64,000 nt of DNA from Rahnella woolbedingensis (GTDB lineage: Bacteria > Pseudomonadota > Gammaproteobacteria > Enterobacterales > Enterobacteriaceae): the NCBI RefSeq assembly GCF_003602095.1, contig NZ_RAHH01000015.1, forward strand, positions 62,001-126,000, written 5' to 3'. This document shows positions 1-9,071 of the stretch, piece after piece. The notes under the pieces were generated by a model. The model made no database searches. It was not told the origin of the DNA and was given only the letters and a program-made list of their open reading frames with translations. How positions within the stretch are numbered: the first letter of the stretch is position 1; each line of letters opens with the position of its first letter. Both the position numbers and the translations under genes were made by a program.

Positions 1-1244
1 CAGCCGATCGCCAGCAAGCACAGGGAGAATCTCTGGGGCCACTTCACGGTTTGCCGGTGGCACATAAAGACAGTTTTCTGACCCAGGGAATGCGAACTAC
101 CTGGGGATCAGAAATTTATGCCGACCATATTCCTGCGGAAAATTCACTCATTGTCAGCCGCCAGATCCAGGCAGGCGCTATCAGCGTAGGCAAATCCAAC
201 ATGCCAGAGTTTGGCGCTGGCTCTCAGACCTTCAATAAGATCTTTGGTTGCACACGTAACCCGTACAACCCGGCGCTCACTTGCGGGGGCAGCAGTGGGG
301 GAGCAGCAGTGGCATTGGCTACCGGGATGGTGTCTCTCGCCGATGGCTCAGATATGGGCGGCTCTCTGCGTAATCCGGCCAGTTTCTGCAACGTTGTCGG
401 ACTTCGCCCTTCTGCAGGGCGGGTACCTCTGTGGCCCAACAGCAACAGTTTTGGGCAACTGGGAGTGGCGGGGCCGATGGGACGTACTGTCGCTGATGTT
501 GCGCTTTTGCTGAGTGTTATTGCTGGCCCCGACCCGCGTGACCCACTTTCTATTCCCACGCCAGGAAGTGATTTTCGGGTTTCGCTGGATGCCGACTTCA
601 GGCAGACGCGCGTCGCATTCAGCGCCGATCTCGGTGGGTTGCCTGTCTCTCCGGAAGTTAGAAAGATCACTGAAGAAGGGGTGAAAAGAATTGCCGGAAT
701 GGTGCAGGCCGTTGATTACGCGGAACCTTCATTTTCTGGTGCAGCTCGTGCTTTTCAGGTTTTGCGTTCGCTGACCTTTGCAGGCAGTTTCGGTGCATTA
801 CTTAAACAGCATCGTCATCAGATGAAGCGAAGCCTGGTATGGAATATTGAACTGTCTCAGGATTTTTCGGCTGAGGATGTCATTGAAGCGGAAGCGGTGC
901 GGGCCCGGCTGTTTCAGGACACGAGGGTACTGCTGAACCAATGGGATTTTCTTGTTACCCCCGTCAGTCAGACCCTGCCATTCCCCGTTGAACAGGAGTT
1001 TGTTGAAAACATCAATGGCGAGCCGATGAGTAATTACATCGAATGGATGAACTCCTGTTCATTGATAACTCTGACCGGACATCCGGCAATTTCCATTCCT
1101 TGTGGATTTACTGCGGATGGTCTCCCCGTCGGGATTCAGATAGTTGGCCGTTATCGGGATGAGCTGGCGTTACTTAAATTTGCGCACGCCTGTGAAGCGC
1201 TGAACAAGCCGTGGTGCTCACCGTCTGTCATCTCCGTCATTTAA
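1..1244 (+). CDS. Amidase signature family hydrolase, 5' end cut by window
   Basis: The protein belongs to the amidase signature family, which hydrolyses C-N amide bonds. The reading frame is open to the left edge: the TTG at 51 reads as Leu inside GLPVAHKDSF, so the true start lies outside the window. All three catalytic elements of the Ser-cisSer-Lys triad are visible: the Lys of VAHKD, the glycine-serine stretch CGGSSGG, and the nucleophilic Ser in GSDMGGSLRNPA. It is followed at 83 bp by an MHS-type transporter on the same strand, so the two may form a uptake-plus-hydrolysis pair, though that is an inference. The substrate cannot be told. GatA is unlikely because no gatB or gatC is adjacent and the C-terminus resembles stand-alone amidases. 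Confidence 0.85.
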   Translation, partial: ADRQQAQGESLGPLHGLPVAHKDSFLTQGMRTTWGSEIYADHIPAENSLIVSRQIQAGAISVGKSNMPEFGAGSQTFNKIFGCTRNPYNPALTCGGSSGGAAVALATGMVSLADGSDMGGSLRNPASFCNVVGLRPSAGRVPLWPNSNSFGQLGVAGPMGRTVADVALLLSVIAGPDPRDPLSIPTPGSDFRVSLDADFRQTRVAFSADLGGLPVSPEVRKITEEGVKRIAGMVQAVDYAEPSFSGAARAFQVLRSLTFAGSFGALLKQHRHQMKRSLVWNIELSQDFSAEDVIEAEAVRARLFQDTRVLLNQWDFLVTPVSQTLPFPVEQEFVENINGEPMSNYIEWMNSCSLITLTGHPAISIPCGFTADGLPVGIQIVGRYRDELALLKFAHACEALNKPWCSPSVISVI

Positions 1245-1326
1245 GCCCTAACAGTCAATGCTCAACAACCTACGTAAACGCATATTTCTGGCGTGATAAT
1301 AATTTCTAAATACACGAGGAATAAGT

Positions 1327-2697
1327 ATGGCTTACCCTGCAAAAACATCGCATTTCCAGCGCCAGCCGACCAGGGCGGCGCTGGGTTCCTTTCTTGGTAC
1401 GCTGATTGAATGGTTTGATTTTTATATCTTTGCCACTGCATCAGCCCTGATTTTCAACCATGTGTTCTTCCCTGAGACAACGCCCGTTATCGGGATACTT
1501 TCTTCCTTCGCGACCCTTGCAGTAGGCTTTTTTGCCCGTCCGCTAGGAGGGATTATTTTCGGTAACATTGGCGATCGCGTAGGGCGAAAGCCTGCACTCG
1601 TAATGACGCTTGTGTTAATGGGCGGTGCGACGGTCGGAATTGGTTTACTTCCCTCCTATGAGCAAGCGGGAATACTGGCGCCTGTTTTACTTGTTTTGCT
1701 GAGGATCCTCCAGGGGATTGCTGTCGGCGGTGAATGGGGCGGGGCGGTATTGCTGGCCAATGAACACGCACCTGAGGGGAAGAAAAGTTTTTATTCTTCT
1801 TTCGCCCAGCTGGGCAGCCCCGCCGGGCTTATTCTCGCGTTACTCGCCTTTCGCTATATCAGCAGTTTGCCAGACGAAGATTTATATAGCTGGGGATGGC
1901 GACTGCCCTTTATCGGCAGCCTGCTGTTATTAATAGTGGCATTTATTATTCGTCGGGGCGTGAACGAATCCCCTGAATTTCAATCAGACAAAATCGCTGA
2001 GGATGCACAGAAATTGCCTTCACCGGTACGTGTGGTATTACGTGAGTCCTGGCCTAAAGTCTTACTGGTGATGGGGGCCTGTACGATTGGCATCTCATCG
2101 GCATATTTCACTAACACGTTTATGATTGCCTACACCACGCAATTTTTAGGGTTGGATAGCTCGGTTATTCTGGGGTGTCTGTCCATTGTGGCGATAGTGC
2201 AGTTGATCAACCAGCCCATTGCAGCCTGGCTTTCTGATAAGGTTGGAACCGGCACTTTTCTGCTCATTGCTTCTGGCGGTAGCATGCTGGTGCCATACAT
2301 CATGTTTACCCTGGTTGAGACACAACAGAGTGGATACATCATTCTTGGTATCTCGCTGGCTAAGATATTCTCTTCTGCATTTTACGCGGTGATTGCGGGA
2401 TACGTTGTGAGTGTTTTTCCAGTCAGGCAACGTTACTCCGGCATATCCCTCGCTTATCAGACATGCGGCGCATTGATTGGGGGGACGACACCTTTTATCG
2501 GGACACTCATTGCAGGGAACAGTAATGGGCAGTGGTGGCCACTTGCCTTGTTTTATTCCGTTTTATCGGCGATCTCATTTATTTGCGTACTCATCCTGAT
2601 TATCTGGCAGCGTTCAGCGGCTAATGTTGTCACCTCGTCCGGATGCGTAATGGAAGGGGACAAAGTAATCTCTGAGGTAGCAGACTCTCGTGTATAG
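1327..2697 (+). CDS. MHS-family MFS transporter (ShiA/ProP/YhjE type)
   Basis: This 456-residue inner-membrane protein has about 12 hydrophobic segments and the features of the metabolite:H+ symporter branch of the MFS: an early GTLIEWFDFYIF segment, the loop 2-3 motif GDRVGRKPAL, and the RILQGIAVGGEWGGA segment in TM4. These match ShiA, ProP, CitA and YhjE relatives. Substrates in this branch are usually organic acids or zwitterions. AGGA at about 1316-1319 is a reasonable ribosome site for the ATG at 1327. The upstream amidase on the same strand suggests the imported compound, or its amide, feeds that enzyme. The exact substrate is unknown. Confidence 0.88.
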   Translation: MAYPAKTSHFQRQPTRAALGSFLGTLIEWFDFYIFATASALIFNHVFFPETTPVIGILSSFATLAVGFFARPLGGIIFGNIGDRVGRKPALVMTLVLMGGATVGIGLLPSYEQAGILAPVLLVLLRILQGIAVGGEWGGAVLLANEHAPEGKKSFYSSFAQLGSPAGLILALLAFRYISSLPDEDLYSWGWRLPFIGSLLLLIVAFIIRRGVNESPEFQSDKIAEDAQKLPSPVRVVLRESWPKVLLVMGACTIGISSAYFTNTFMIAYTTQFLGLDSSVILGCLSIVAIVQLINQPIAAWLSDKVGTGTFLLIASGGSMLVPYIMFTLVETQQSGYIILGISLAKIFSSAFYAVIAGYVVSVFPVRQRYSGISLAYQTCGALIGGTTPFIGTLIAGNSNGQWWPLALFYSVLSAISFICVLILIIWQRSAANVVTSSGCVMEGDKVISEVADSRV

Positions 2698-2831
2698 ACA
2701 TGACCTGTAGAGTCAAGGATGAGATCACCCGATGTCTCAGGCGACTATTCATGCAGTGACGATATAGAAAAGGGCGGGCGCCTCATTTAATCTTTATGTC
2801 GTTTGCCCTATTTGCCGTTACCGGAGCGTGA

Positions 2832-3050
2832 ATGATGAAAATCGACTGGCACAGCGCATTACTGACACGTACTACGCGCGTGGATAAAGATTACAAGAAC
2901 ACCCAGAATGTCCGGCGTTTCATGATTGAGCAGTGCGGGGATGATTTTCGGTTCGATCGTGATTTTATGGCCTGGATCCGCAATGAGAGCCCTAAAACTC
3001 TGGGCGATGTGGCCGAGGAGTGGAAGCGCAGGCAGTCGCCGCACCGCTGA
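2832..3050 (+). CDS. DUF6434 domain small protein
   Basis: This 72-residue soluble protein is rich in charged residues. Its pattern (W-H at the start, YKNTQNVRRF in the middle, FRFDRDFMAWI, then KTLGDVAEEW) is what I recall for DUF6434 proteins. GGAG at 2823-2826 supports the ATG at 2832, and a second ATG follows directly. It lies alone between the MHS transporter and a convergent aldo/keto reductase gene. The function of the family is not established. The opposite-strand open frames over the same bases look like shadows because only this frame has the conserved pattern. Confidence 0.75.
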   Translation: MMKIDWHSALLTRTTRVDKDYKNTQNVRRFMIEQCGDDFRFDRDFMAWIRNESPKTLGDVAEEWKRRQSPHR

Positions 3051-3065
3051 TATTTAAAATACTGA

Positions 3066-3083
3066 GTCCTCATTTCTGAGGAC
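3066..3083. terminator. Hairpin between convergent genes
   Basis: GTCCTCA at 3066-3072 and TGAGGAC at 3077-3083 form a 7-bp stem with a TTTC loop between the stops of the DUF6434 gene and the convergent reductase gene. There is no clear T-run on either side, so termination is only a guess from position. Confidence 0.4.
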
Positions 3084-3099
3084 CCAGTTCACCAGTTCT

Positions 3100-3957
3100 T
3101 CAGTTCATCCCGTTCAGCTTTTTCATCACGTCATCAGATAAATTCAGACGCGCACTGGCCAGATTCTCCTGCAAATGCTCCGGCGATGACGTGCCGGGGA
3201 TCAGCAGGATGTTCGGCGAGCGTCGTAGCAGCCAGGCCAGTGCGACCTGCATCGGCGTGGCCTGTAAGTCCGCGGCGACCTCATCAAGTTGCGTTGACTG
3301 CAACGGGGAAAATCCGCCCAGCGGGAAGAAGGGCACGTAGGCGATGCCCTGAGCTGCCAGTGTATCCACCAGCGCGTCGTCATGGCGGTTGGCCAGGTTA
3401 TACATATTTTGCACGCAGGCAATCGGCGTCAGTTTTTGTGCGTCTTCTACCTGTTTTGCCGTGACATTACTCAGGCCAATATGACGGACCAAACCGCGTT
3501 CTTTCAGCTTAATCATCGCCTCCAGTTGCGGTTCCAGTGATCCTTCTTTCGGCTGATGAATATCCAGCATGCTGCGCAGGTTCACCACTTCCATTGCCTC
3601 AAGTCCCAGATTGCGCAGGTTGTCTTCCACCGCGCTGACCAGTTCCTGCGGCGTAAAAGCCGTTAACCAGCCTCCTTTTTCATCCCGGCGCGCGCCAACT
3701 TTCGTGACGATGCACAGGTTGCTGGCGTAAGGATGCAGGGCTTTTTTAATAAGCTTATTGGTTTCGTGCGGGCCGTAAAAATCGCTGGTATCAATATGAC
3801 TTACGCCGCTTGCCACAGCATCGCGCAATACCTGAATCGCGCGGGCTTCATCCTTTACCGGACCAAAAACACCCGGCCCCGCCAGCTGCATGGCACCGTA
3901 ACCTAAACGTGATACTTCGCGGTCGCCGAGACGATAAGTCATTGAGGGGTGTGACAT
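3100..3957 (-). CDS. Aldo/keto reductase, PdxI (YdbC)-like
   Basis: This 285-residue protein is an NADPH-dependent aldo/keto reductase with a TIM-barrel fold. Of the catalytic tetrad, Asp56, Tyr61 (SHIDTSDFYGP) and Lys86 (IVTKVG) are present. The usual catalytic His is Asn126 in VVNLR, a substitution I recall for E. coli YdbC/PdxI, a pyridoxal reductase. The segment RHIGLSNVTAKQVEDAQ is also PdxI-like. The gene is divergent from a LysR regulator whose start is about 95 bp away, a typical arrangement for a regulator and its target. The pyridoxal role is inferred from similarity and the substrate is not proven. Confidence 0.8.
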   Translation of the reverse strand: MSHPSMTYRLGDREVSRLGYGAMQLAGPGVFGPVKDEARAIQVLRDAVASGVSHIDTSDFYGPHETNKLIKKALHPYASNLCIVTKVGARRDEKGGWLTAFTPQELVSAVEDNLRNLGLEAMEVVNLRSMLDIHQPKEGSLEPQLEAMIKLKERGLVRHIGLSNVTAKQVEDAQKLTPIACVQNMYNLANRHDDALVDTLAAQGIAYVPFFPLGGFSPLQSTQLDEVAADLQATPMQVALAWLLRRSPNILLIPGTSSPEHLQENLASARLNLSDDVMKKLNGMN

Positions 3958-4052
3958 GGGATTCTCCTTGATAAGTGTTCATTGATTGTAGCGGTGCGCT
4001 GGCTGTGCAACTATCCGGTGAAATCAGGACAAACTGTACGAGGTTACGCACA

Positions 4053-4979
4053 ATGCCGATGGATATCGCTCTGTTGCACGCGGTGGTTGAGGTGGCGAAA
4101 GCCGGTGGATTTCGTGAGGCGGCGCGGGTTACCGGCAGCAATGCGTCCCGGCTGAGTGACGCGGTACGTCGCGCCGAACAGCAGCTCGGCATCCGGTTAT
4201 TTCATCGTACCACGCGCACCGTGGTGCTGACCGAAGCGGGTAAGGCATTGATTGAGCGGCTGCTGCCCGCCATGAATGAGGTGAATGCGGCACTGGATGC
4301 GCTCAACCGATACCGCCACACGCCGGGCGGCGTACTGCGTCTGAATGTTCCGGTCAGTGCCTCGCGGCTGGTTTTGCCTGCGCTGGTGCCGGAGTTTCTG
4401 CGGCGCTTTCCTGACATTCAGCTGGAAATCATCGCCGAAAGTAATGTACAGGATGTGTTTCGTGATGGCTGTGATGCCGGTATCCGTTATGACGAACGTC
4501 TGGAGCAGGACATGGTGGCGATCCCCATCGGCCCGCGTATTCAGCGCTACGCCGCGGCGGCGTCGCCGGATTATCTTAATGAATACGGCAGACCGTCGCA
4601 TCCGCGGGATTTGATCCCGCACCGCTGTCTGCGCGGGCGCTATGCCAGCGGCATCATGCCCGGCTGGGAATTCGAGCACGAAGGTGAAACGCTCAGCGTG
4701 CAGGTAAGCGGTCCGCTGGTGGTCAGCGTCGGTGGTGCGGTAGATCTGGCGGTAGAGGCGGCGATCGCAGGGACGGGAATTATTTATCTGTTCGAAGAGT
4801 GGCTGCGGCCCGCCATCACCAGCGGAAAACTGGAGCCCATTTTGCAACCGTGGTGGCTGTCGTTCTCCGGCCCGTGGCTTTATTACAACGACCGCCGCCT
4901 GATCCCCGCGCCTTTGCAGGCGTTCATTGATTTTGTGCGTGAAGATAATCTGCGCCGCGCGCGACCCTCGTTCGCCTGA
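4053..4979 (+). CDS. LysR-family transcriptional regulator
   Basis: The N-terminal winged helix-turn-helix spans about residues 5-62 (FREAARVTGSNASRLSDAVRRAEQQLGIRLFHRTTRTVVLTEAG in pieces) and is followed by a type 2 periplasmic-binding-like effector domain, giving a normal family length of 308 residues. I chose the ATG at 4053 because GAGG at 4040-4043 sits 9 bases upstream and because LysR proteins begin just before the first helix. The longer frame from 3975 would add an unlikely 26 residues that overlap the promoter. It probably controls the divergent aldo/keto reductase gene. The effector is unknown. Confidence 0.85.
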   Translation: MPMDIALLHAVVEVAKAGGFREAARVTGSNASRLSDAVRRAEQQLGIRLFHRTTRTVVLTEAGKALIERLLPAMNEVNAALDALNRYRHTPGGVLRLNVPVSASRLVLPALVPEFLRRFPDIQLEIIAESNVQDVFRDGCDAGIRYDERLEQDMVAIPIGPRIQRYAAAASPDYLNEYGRPSHPRDLIPHRCLRGRYASGIMPGWEFEHEGETLSVQVSGPLVVSVGGAVDLAVEAAIAGTGIIYLFEEWLRPAITSGKLEPILQPWWLSFSGPWLYYNDRRLIPAPLQAFIDFVREDNLRRARPSFA

Positions 4980-5537
4980 AAGTTACTTTGTTAACTGTGG
5001 CGATCACTGCATTTATTGATGGGTGTTAAGTTAAATTCTGTATAGTAATGCTTTGAAACGTCAGATTACGTTTTGAATTAACAGGCCATATGTGGTTTTC
5101 AGCGGTGAGGGCTATACGGTAGGTTCGAACAGTTGCAGGGCAACAGCACGGGGCTTGAGGGGATAATTTGTTTATTTTTAAACAAATTAACAGAATAAAA
5201 ATTAAGGATACCGTTGCCAAATTTCAGCGTTCCACCATCATTGCCATAAAGCCTGATTTAGGCAGAAGGTTTTGATGAACAGGGAGGTAAGTCGTTTTTG
5301 AGGGGAAAGCAAACCCCTAAGGGCAAATAAACTCTCACAAAAAATAAAAAGATGTGTCTGTTTGCTAGAAAAAATTTTACTTCGTGACTAGCCTTTAGCG
5401 AAGCATCATCCCGATGAAAAAACTCAGTTCTTTGCCTGTTTGGCGAGAATTGTGATGACTTAACGTGCCTCCGAAGGCATAAATCGCGCACATAGTTTGC
5501 GCTGAGTGTGTTCTTTACGTTTTATCAGGGTCCAGAG
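4980..5537. other. Long AT-rich intergenic region upstream of the envelope operon
   Basis: There is no credible gene in these 558 bases. The region is AT-rich and carries a perfect inverted repeat (listed separately) and a small TGCCT-CCGA-AGGCA hairpin near 5467. It probably holds the promoter and regulatory sites of the outer-membrane operon that starts at 5538. Short frames on the minus strand here have no recognisable content. Confidence 0.5.
5164..5189. repeat. 26-bp perfect inverted repeat, possible operator
   Basis: Arms TAATTTGTTTA (5164-5174) and TAAACAAATTA (5179-5189) are perfectly complementary around a TTTT spacer. It lies about 350 bp upstream of the envelope operon. It may be a repressor operator or a hairpin in a long leader. 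No matching regulator is recognised. Confidence 0.55.
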
Positions 5538-5771
5538 ATGAATCATTTTGTCCGCATTTCCGGCCATGAAGGCGGAGGATTATCGCGTTTAACCGCAGCA
5601 TTTTTCCTGCTTATCCTTCTCGCCTGCCAGTCCGTGTATGTCGTCTCTGACTCTTCAGCCGTTCTTCTTTCGTGGAACGATTCCGACACAAAATCCAGGA
5701 TCATCGATTTTGTGCAGTCCGTCACTCAGGAAGGCAGTGACGGCAAGATATTGATTTATCGGGGGCTTTAG
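5538..5771 (+). pseudogene. N-terminal remnant of a periplasmic HAD-family phosphatase
   Basis: This short frame has a hydrophobic signal-like stretch ending in LLACQS, then SWNDSDTKSRIIDFVQSV followed by TQEGS. That last part matches, from memory, the mature N-terminus of secreted HAD-family phosphatases, where the pattern SWN...K..I..FV..VT..GS comes just before the catalytic FDNDGTLW motif. Here the protein stops 8 residues after EGSDG, and no FDNDGT motif is found in any frame before the next gene at 5827. The catalytic domain therefore appears deleted. The frame is intact enough to be translated as a small lipoprotein of 77 residues, so a retained function is possible. The ATG at 5538 is preferred over the upstream 5508 start because the signal sequence begins there. 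Confidence 0.55.
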
Positions 5772-5826
5772 CCTCCTTTCAAATGATTCTCTGTGAAAAC
5801 CGTGAACTTAAGGGCGGAAGAACAAT

Positions 5827-6810
5827 ATGAACAGGTTCAACGGAACACAAAAACTCCTGGTCGTTCTGTGTTTGTGGTGGGCACCACAAGCCATGGCAGA
5901 TACGACAGGGGGAAGCGATGTAAAAGATTCTGGCAGCGATGGTCGCACTTTTCCTATCTGGGGCGATGAGGCGCGCGCGCGTGGCTATTCCATTCCTCTG
6001 CCGTTTGGGGTCAATCTCAGCTACATGAACATGCGCCAGAACGTCGATGTCGACAGTATTACTTTCTCCGGCCTGAAGTTGGGATCGCACCCGATCCCTT
6101 CCGATATGTTTAATATTGATGTCGCTAAAACCCGCGAACGCAGCCAGACGGAAAACCTGCGCCTCGATATGTGGGTGTTTCCTTTCCTGAATGTCTACGG
6201 GTTGCTCGGGTACACCAAAGGCTCATCGGTTTCGAATGTTTCAGTGGATGCGGATCCGTCGCGCTATACCGGTCTCGACCGTGTTATCGCTTCCTCAGTG
6301 CATAGTCTGAACCGCAGCGGAGATTTAAAGGATATTGATTTTACACTCGATTTTCAGGGTAGAACCATTGGCACCGGCTTCACCCTGGCGGGTGGCTATG
6401 GCAACTGGTTTACGCTGGTCGATACCAACTATACCCGCACCGATTTTGATATCCTCGACGGCAGTATTTCAGCTGTGACAGTGTCACCTCGCGTGGGGTA
6501 TCGGTTTACACTGCCGGGCGTGGCCGGGCCTTCGCACCTGAGTCTTTGGGTCGGCAGCATGTATCAGGACGTGCAGCAGGAATTTAAAGGTAAGCTTTCC
6601 GATTTGCATATGCCTGCGGAACTCCAGCCGCTGATCTCGACCGTCAATCAGGACGATGACGGTCGGTTTGACGTCAAACAACATCTTAATTCGCCGTGGA
6701 ATATGCTCATCGGCGCACAGTATGAAATCACGCAAAACTTCAACGTGCTGTCGGAAATCGGTTTCAACGACCGCAACAGTTTCTTCCTGGCGGGTGAATA
6801 TCGCTTCTGA
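5827..6810 (+). CDS. Predicted outer-membrane beta-barrel protein
   Basis: A signal peptide is clear (basic start, hydrophobic core, cleavage after WAPQAMA, about residue 24). The mature part alternates short polar and aromatic strands and ends in EYRF, with the C-terminal Phe typical of outer-membrane barrels. I do not recognise a named family. Conserved-looking glycine and aromatic repeats (VGYRFTLPG, GAQYEITQNFNVLSEIGF) suggest 10-14 strands. Its stop overlaps the next start (TGATG at 6808-6812), so it is translationally coupled to the BamA-like gene downstream. It probably acts in the outer membrane together with the other proteins of this operon. Confidence 0.7.
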   Translation: MNRFNGTQKLLVVLCLWWAPQAMADTTGGSDVKDSGSDGRTFPIWGDEARARGYSIPLPFGVNLSYMNMRQNVDVDSITFSGLKLGSHPIPSDMFNIDVAKTRERSQTENLRLDMWVFPFLNVYGLLGYTKGSSVSNVSVDADPSRYTGLDRVIASSVHSLNRSGDLKDIDFTLDFQGRTIGTGFTLAGGYGNWFTLVDTNYTRTDFDILDGSISAVTVSPRVGYRFTLPGVAGPSHLSLWVGSMYQDVQQEFKGKLSDLHMPAELQPLISTVNQDDDGRFDVKQHLNSPWNMLIGAQYEITQNFNVLSEIGFNDRNSFFLAGEYRF

Positions 6811-7940
6811 TGAACAAAGCTGGATTATTACTGAGCGCATTACTGAGTCTGATGGCGGCACCTTTGAATGCTGAAGAACTGACGCATGAGGAAATTGACG
6901 GTTTCCTCAATAAACTCGGTGCAGATAACCATTTCGATGCCAGCAAAGGCGTGAACTGGAGCGTTCTGCCGGGGCCGTTTTACACACCGGAACTCAAGCT
7001 GGGGCTCGGAACGGCCGTCGCGGGGGTTTATCGTGTCGATCCTGCCGATAAAGTCACACAAAACTCCTCTATTTCCTTTACCGGTTTTGTCAGTACCAGT
7101 GGCGCACTGGGACTGGGTTTGACCAATTACACATTTTTCAGTGACGACCAGTGGCGGCTATTTGTCGATGGATCACTGGCCAAAATTCCCACCGGCTTCT
7201 GGGGGGTTGGCTATGACGCGGCACAGGGAGATGAGATGAAGTACACAGAGAATACGCTGCGCCTGCATCCGCAGATTTTCTACCGGCTGGCAGACCATTT
7301 ATACGGCGGTGTGGGCTGGAATTTTTCAACCATCCATGCAGACGTTGATGATCCGGCTCCAAACGATGTGTTTGAGCGTTATGGCGCAGATACCACGTCA
7401 CTCAGTTCCGGCGGCACCGTAGCGGTGAATTACGATACCCGCGATGTGATCACCCGTCCGCAGCACGGCCAGTTTTTCAGTGCCGAATACAGCGTTTTTG
7501 ATCCGGCCATTGGGTCCGATACCCATTTCACTGCGTTGCAGTTGCAGTACAACCACTATCAGCCGCTCAGTGACACAGAGGTGCTGGCGTTTGACCTCTG
7601 GGGGCGTTTCTCTCAGGGAGATGTGCCGTGGGATCAGCTTTCAGAAGCCGGTGATGACCGCCGTCTGCGCGGTTATTATCAGGGGCAGTATCGCGATAAA
7701 GACGTGGTCAGCACCCAGCTTGAATACCGTAAAAAACTCAACTGGCGCAATGGTTATGTATTGTGGGTCGGGGCGGGGGCGCTGGGCGATAAACCGGGTG
7801 ACCTGAATTCCCATCCGATATTGCCTAACGCTGGCGCGGGTTACCGTTTCGAAGTGAAGCCGGACATGAATGTTCGTCTGGATCTCGGTTTTGGTCGCGA
7901 CAGCACCGGATTTTATTTTCAGATTGCGGAGGCCTTTTGA
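6810..7940 (+). CDS. BamA/TamA-type outer-membrane barrel protein without POTRA domains
   Basis: This 376-residue protein has a signal peptide (cleavage near SLMAAPLNA-EE). Its body resembles the 16-strand C-terminal barrel of the Omp85 surface-antigen family. Typical features are GLGTAVAGVYR early, VNYDTRDVITRPQHGQFFSAEY in the middle, the DDRRLRGYYQGQYRDKD loop matching the VRGF-type lid-lock region, and the ending MNVRLDLGFGRDSTGFYFQIAEAF in pieces. POTRA domains are absent, as in small BamA/TamA family outer membrane proteins. Start and stop overlap neighbours on both sides, so it is part of a coupled operon with a second similar barrel at 9072. Confidence 0.8.
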   Translation: MNKAGLLLSALLSLMAAPLNAEELTHEEIDGFLNKLGADNHFDASKGVNWSVLPGPFYTPELKLGLGTAVAGVYRVDPADKVTQNSSISFTGFVSTSGALGLGLTNYTFFSDDQWRLFVDGSLAKIPTGFWGVGYDAAQGDEMKYTENTLRLHPQIFYRLADHLYGGVGWNFSTIHADVDDPAPNDVFERYGADTTSLSSGGTVAVNYDTRDVITRPQHGQFFSAEYSVFDPAIGSDTHFTALQLQYNHYQPLSDTEVLAFDLWGRFSQGDVPWDQLSEAGDDRRLRGYYQGQYRDKDVVSTQLEYRKKLNWRNGYVLWVGAGALGDKPGDLNSHPILPNAGAGYRFEVKPDMNVRLDLGFGRDSTGFYFQIAEAF

Positions 7941-9058
7941 AACGCATTTACCTGTGGGCCTTGTTACTCGGCCTGGCGCCGCTAAGCTACGCACAAATTC
8001 CGACCGGGGACATTTTACCCGTGGAGTCCGCAACCCGCGCATGGCCGGTGGCGCGACATCTCGAAGCGCCGGAGTCCCTGCGTCCGTGCTGTGCTTTCGG
8101 TTATGACCTGCACGTTCGTGCTATTGGTGTGCCGGTGCCGGTTTACCAGATTGGTAACGTGCTGTCGGTGGAGACACTGGGCTCGCACCTTTACAACGAC
8201 AGCGCACTGGCTGCGGTGAAAAATATTGTCGGAATAAGCGAAGAGAAAAGCGGGCTGATCTACACCCGGCGGGGCGGTTTTATTGATATTGCCCATGTGC
8301 GTGACACGGCGGATAACACGTTCTATCTTTTTACCCGGATCTACCCGCGCCTCGGCAGTGACTGGCGCCTGTTTTACAGCGAGGAACTGGGGCTGCGGCG
8401 CATTCAGCTCAAACGCTTTACACCGCCGTCTTCTCCGGCAGAGCGTTATACGCTGGCCGCCTGGCTGGCGGGGCATCTGGCATTCCAGCTGGCGCAATGG
8501 CATGAAATCGCCCAGTGGTATGGTTTCCAGTCGGTAAAAGGTTTTTCAGAAGAAGTCTCGGCATTTTCACCGGAAGATCTCTATTCCAACCTTCTGGGCG
8601 CCCGACTGGCGATTAACGTTATCTTGCAGGGAAACGCCGGAACGACCGAAAAATATAACGCCGCGATGGAAAAAGCATTGCGTAGCACGCTGACCCAACT
8701 GGGTGCGGTGAGTGAAGCCGAAACTGAGCGTCAGTTTCATGAGGTGGATGGCGTCTGGTGGAACAGCCATCGTCGCGTGCCAGATAAGTTTCTGGTGCTG
8801 AACCGTAATTACATTCTGAGCGATACCCGTTATCCCACACCGGTCCCTTTCGAGAAAACGCCGCCTTACCAGCTGATCATGCCGGAAAAAGTCGCGGGAC
8901 ATTCTCTGGCGCACCTCGGGCAGCTGCAAATTTATCCGGGTAACGATATGCGCGGTCTGAAAGCGCCCGCTCACTTCTACACGCCAGCACAGTTTCCGGC
9001 ACTGGCGGAAAAGGCGAAATATGCCGACCAGATCCAGTTACAGCAGCTGCATAAGTAA
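7937..9058 (+). CDS. Secreted DUF4056-like protein
   Basis: The protein starts at a TTG (7937) that overlaps the previous stop, with GGAGG at 7928-7932 as ribosome site, which decides this unusual start. A signal peptide ends near PLSYA-QIP. The mature protein has a LRPCCAFGYDLHVRAIG segment and a C-terminal GHSLAHLGQLQIYPGNDMRGL segment, which I associate with the DUF4056 family with moderate confidence. It has no transmembrane segment beyond the signal and is probably periplasmic. Its function is unknown. Its place between two Omp85-type barrels suggests a role in envelope assembly or export of something made by this operon. Confidence 0.65.
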   Translation: MKRIYLWALLLGLAPLSYAQIPTGDILPVESATRAWPVARHLEAPESLRPCCAFGYDLHVRAIGVPVPVYQIGNVLSVETLGSHLYNDSALAAVKNIVGISEEKSGLIYTRRGGFIDIAHVRDTADNTFYLFTRIYPRLGSDWRLFYSEELGLRRIQLKRFTPPSSPAERYTLAAWLAGHLAFQLAQWHEIAQWYGFQSVKGFSEEVSAFSPEDLYSNLLGARLAINVILQGNAGTTEKYNAAMEKALRSTLTQLGAVSEAETERQFHEVDGVWWNSHRRVPDKFLVLNRNYILSDTRYPTPVPFEKTPPYQLIMPEKVAGHSLAHLGQLQIYPGNDMRGLKAPAHFYTPAQFPALAEKAKYADQIQLQQLHK

Positions 9059-9071
9059 ACGGAGAAAAGGT

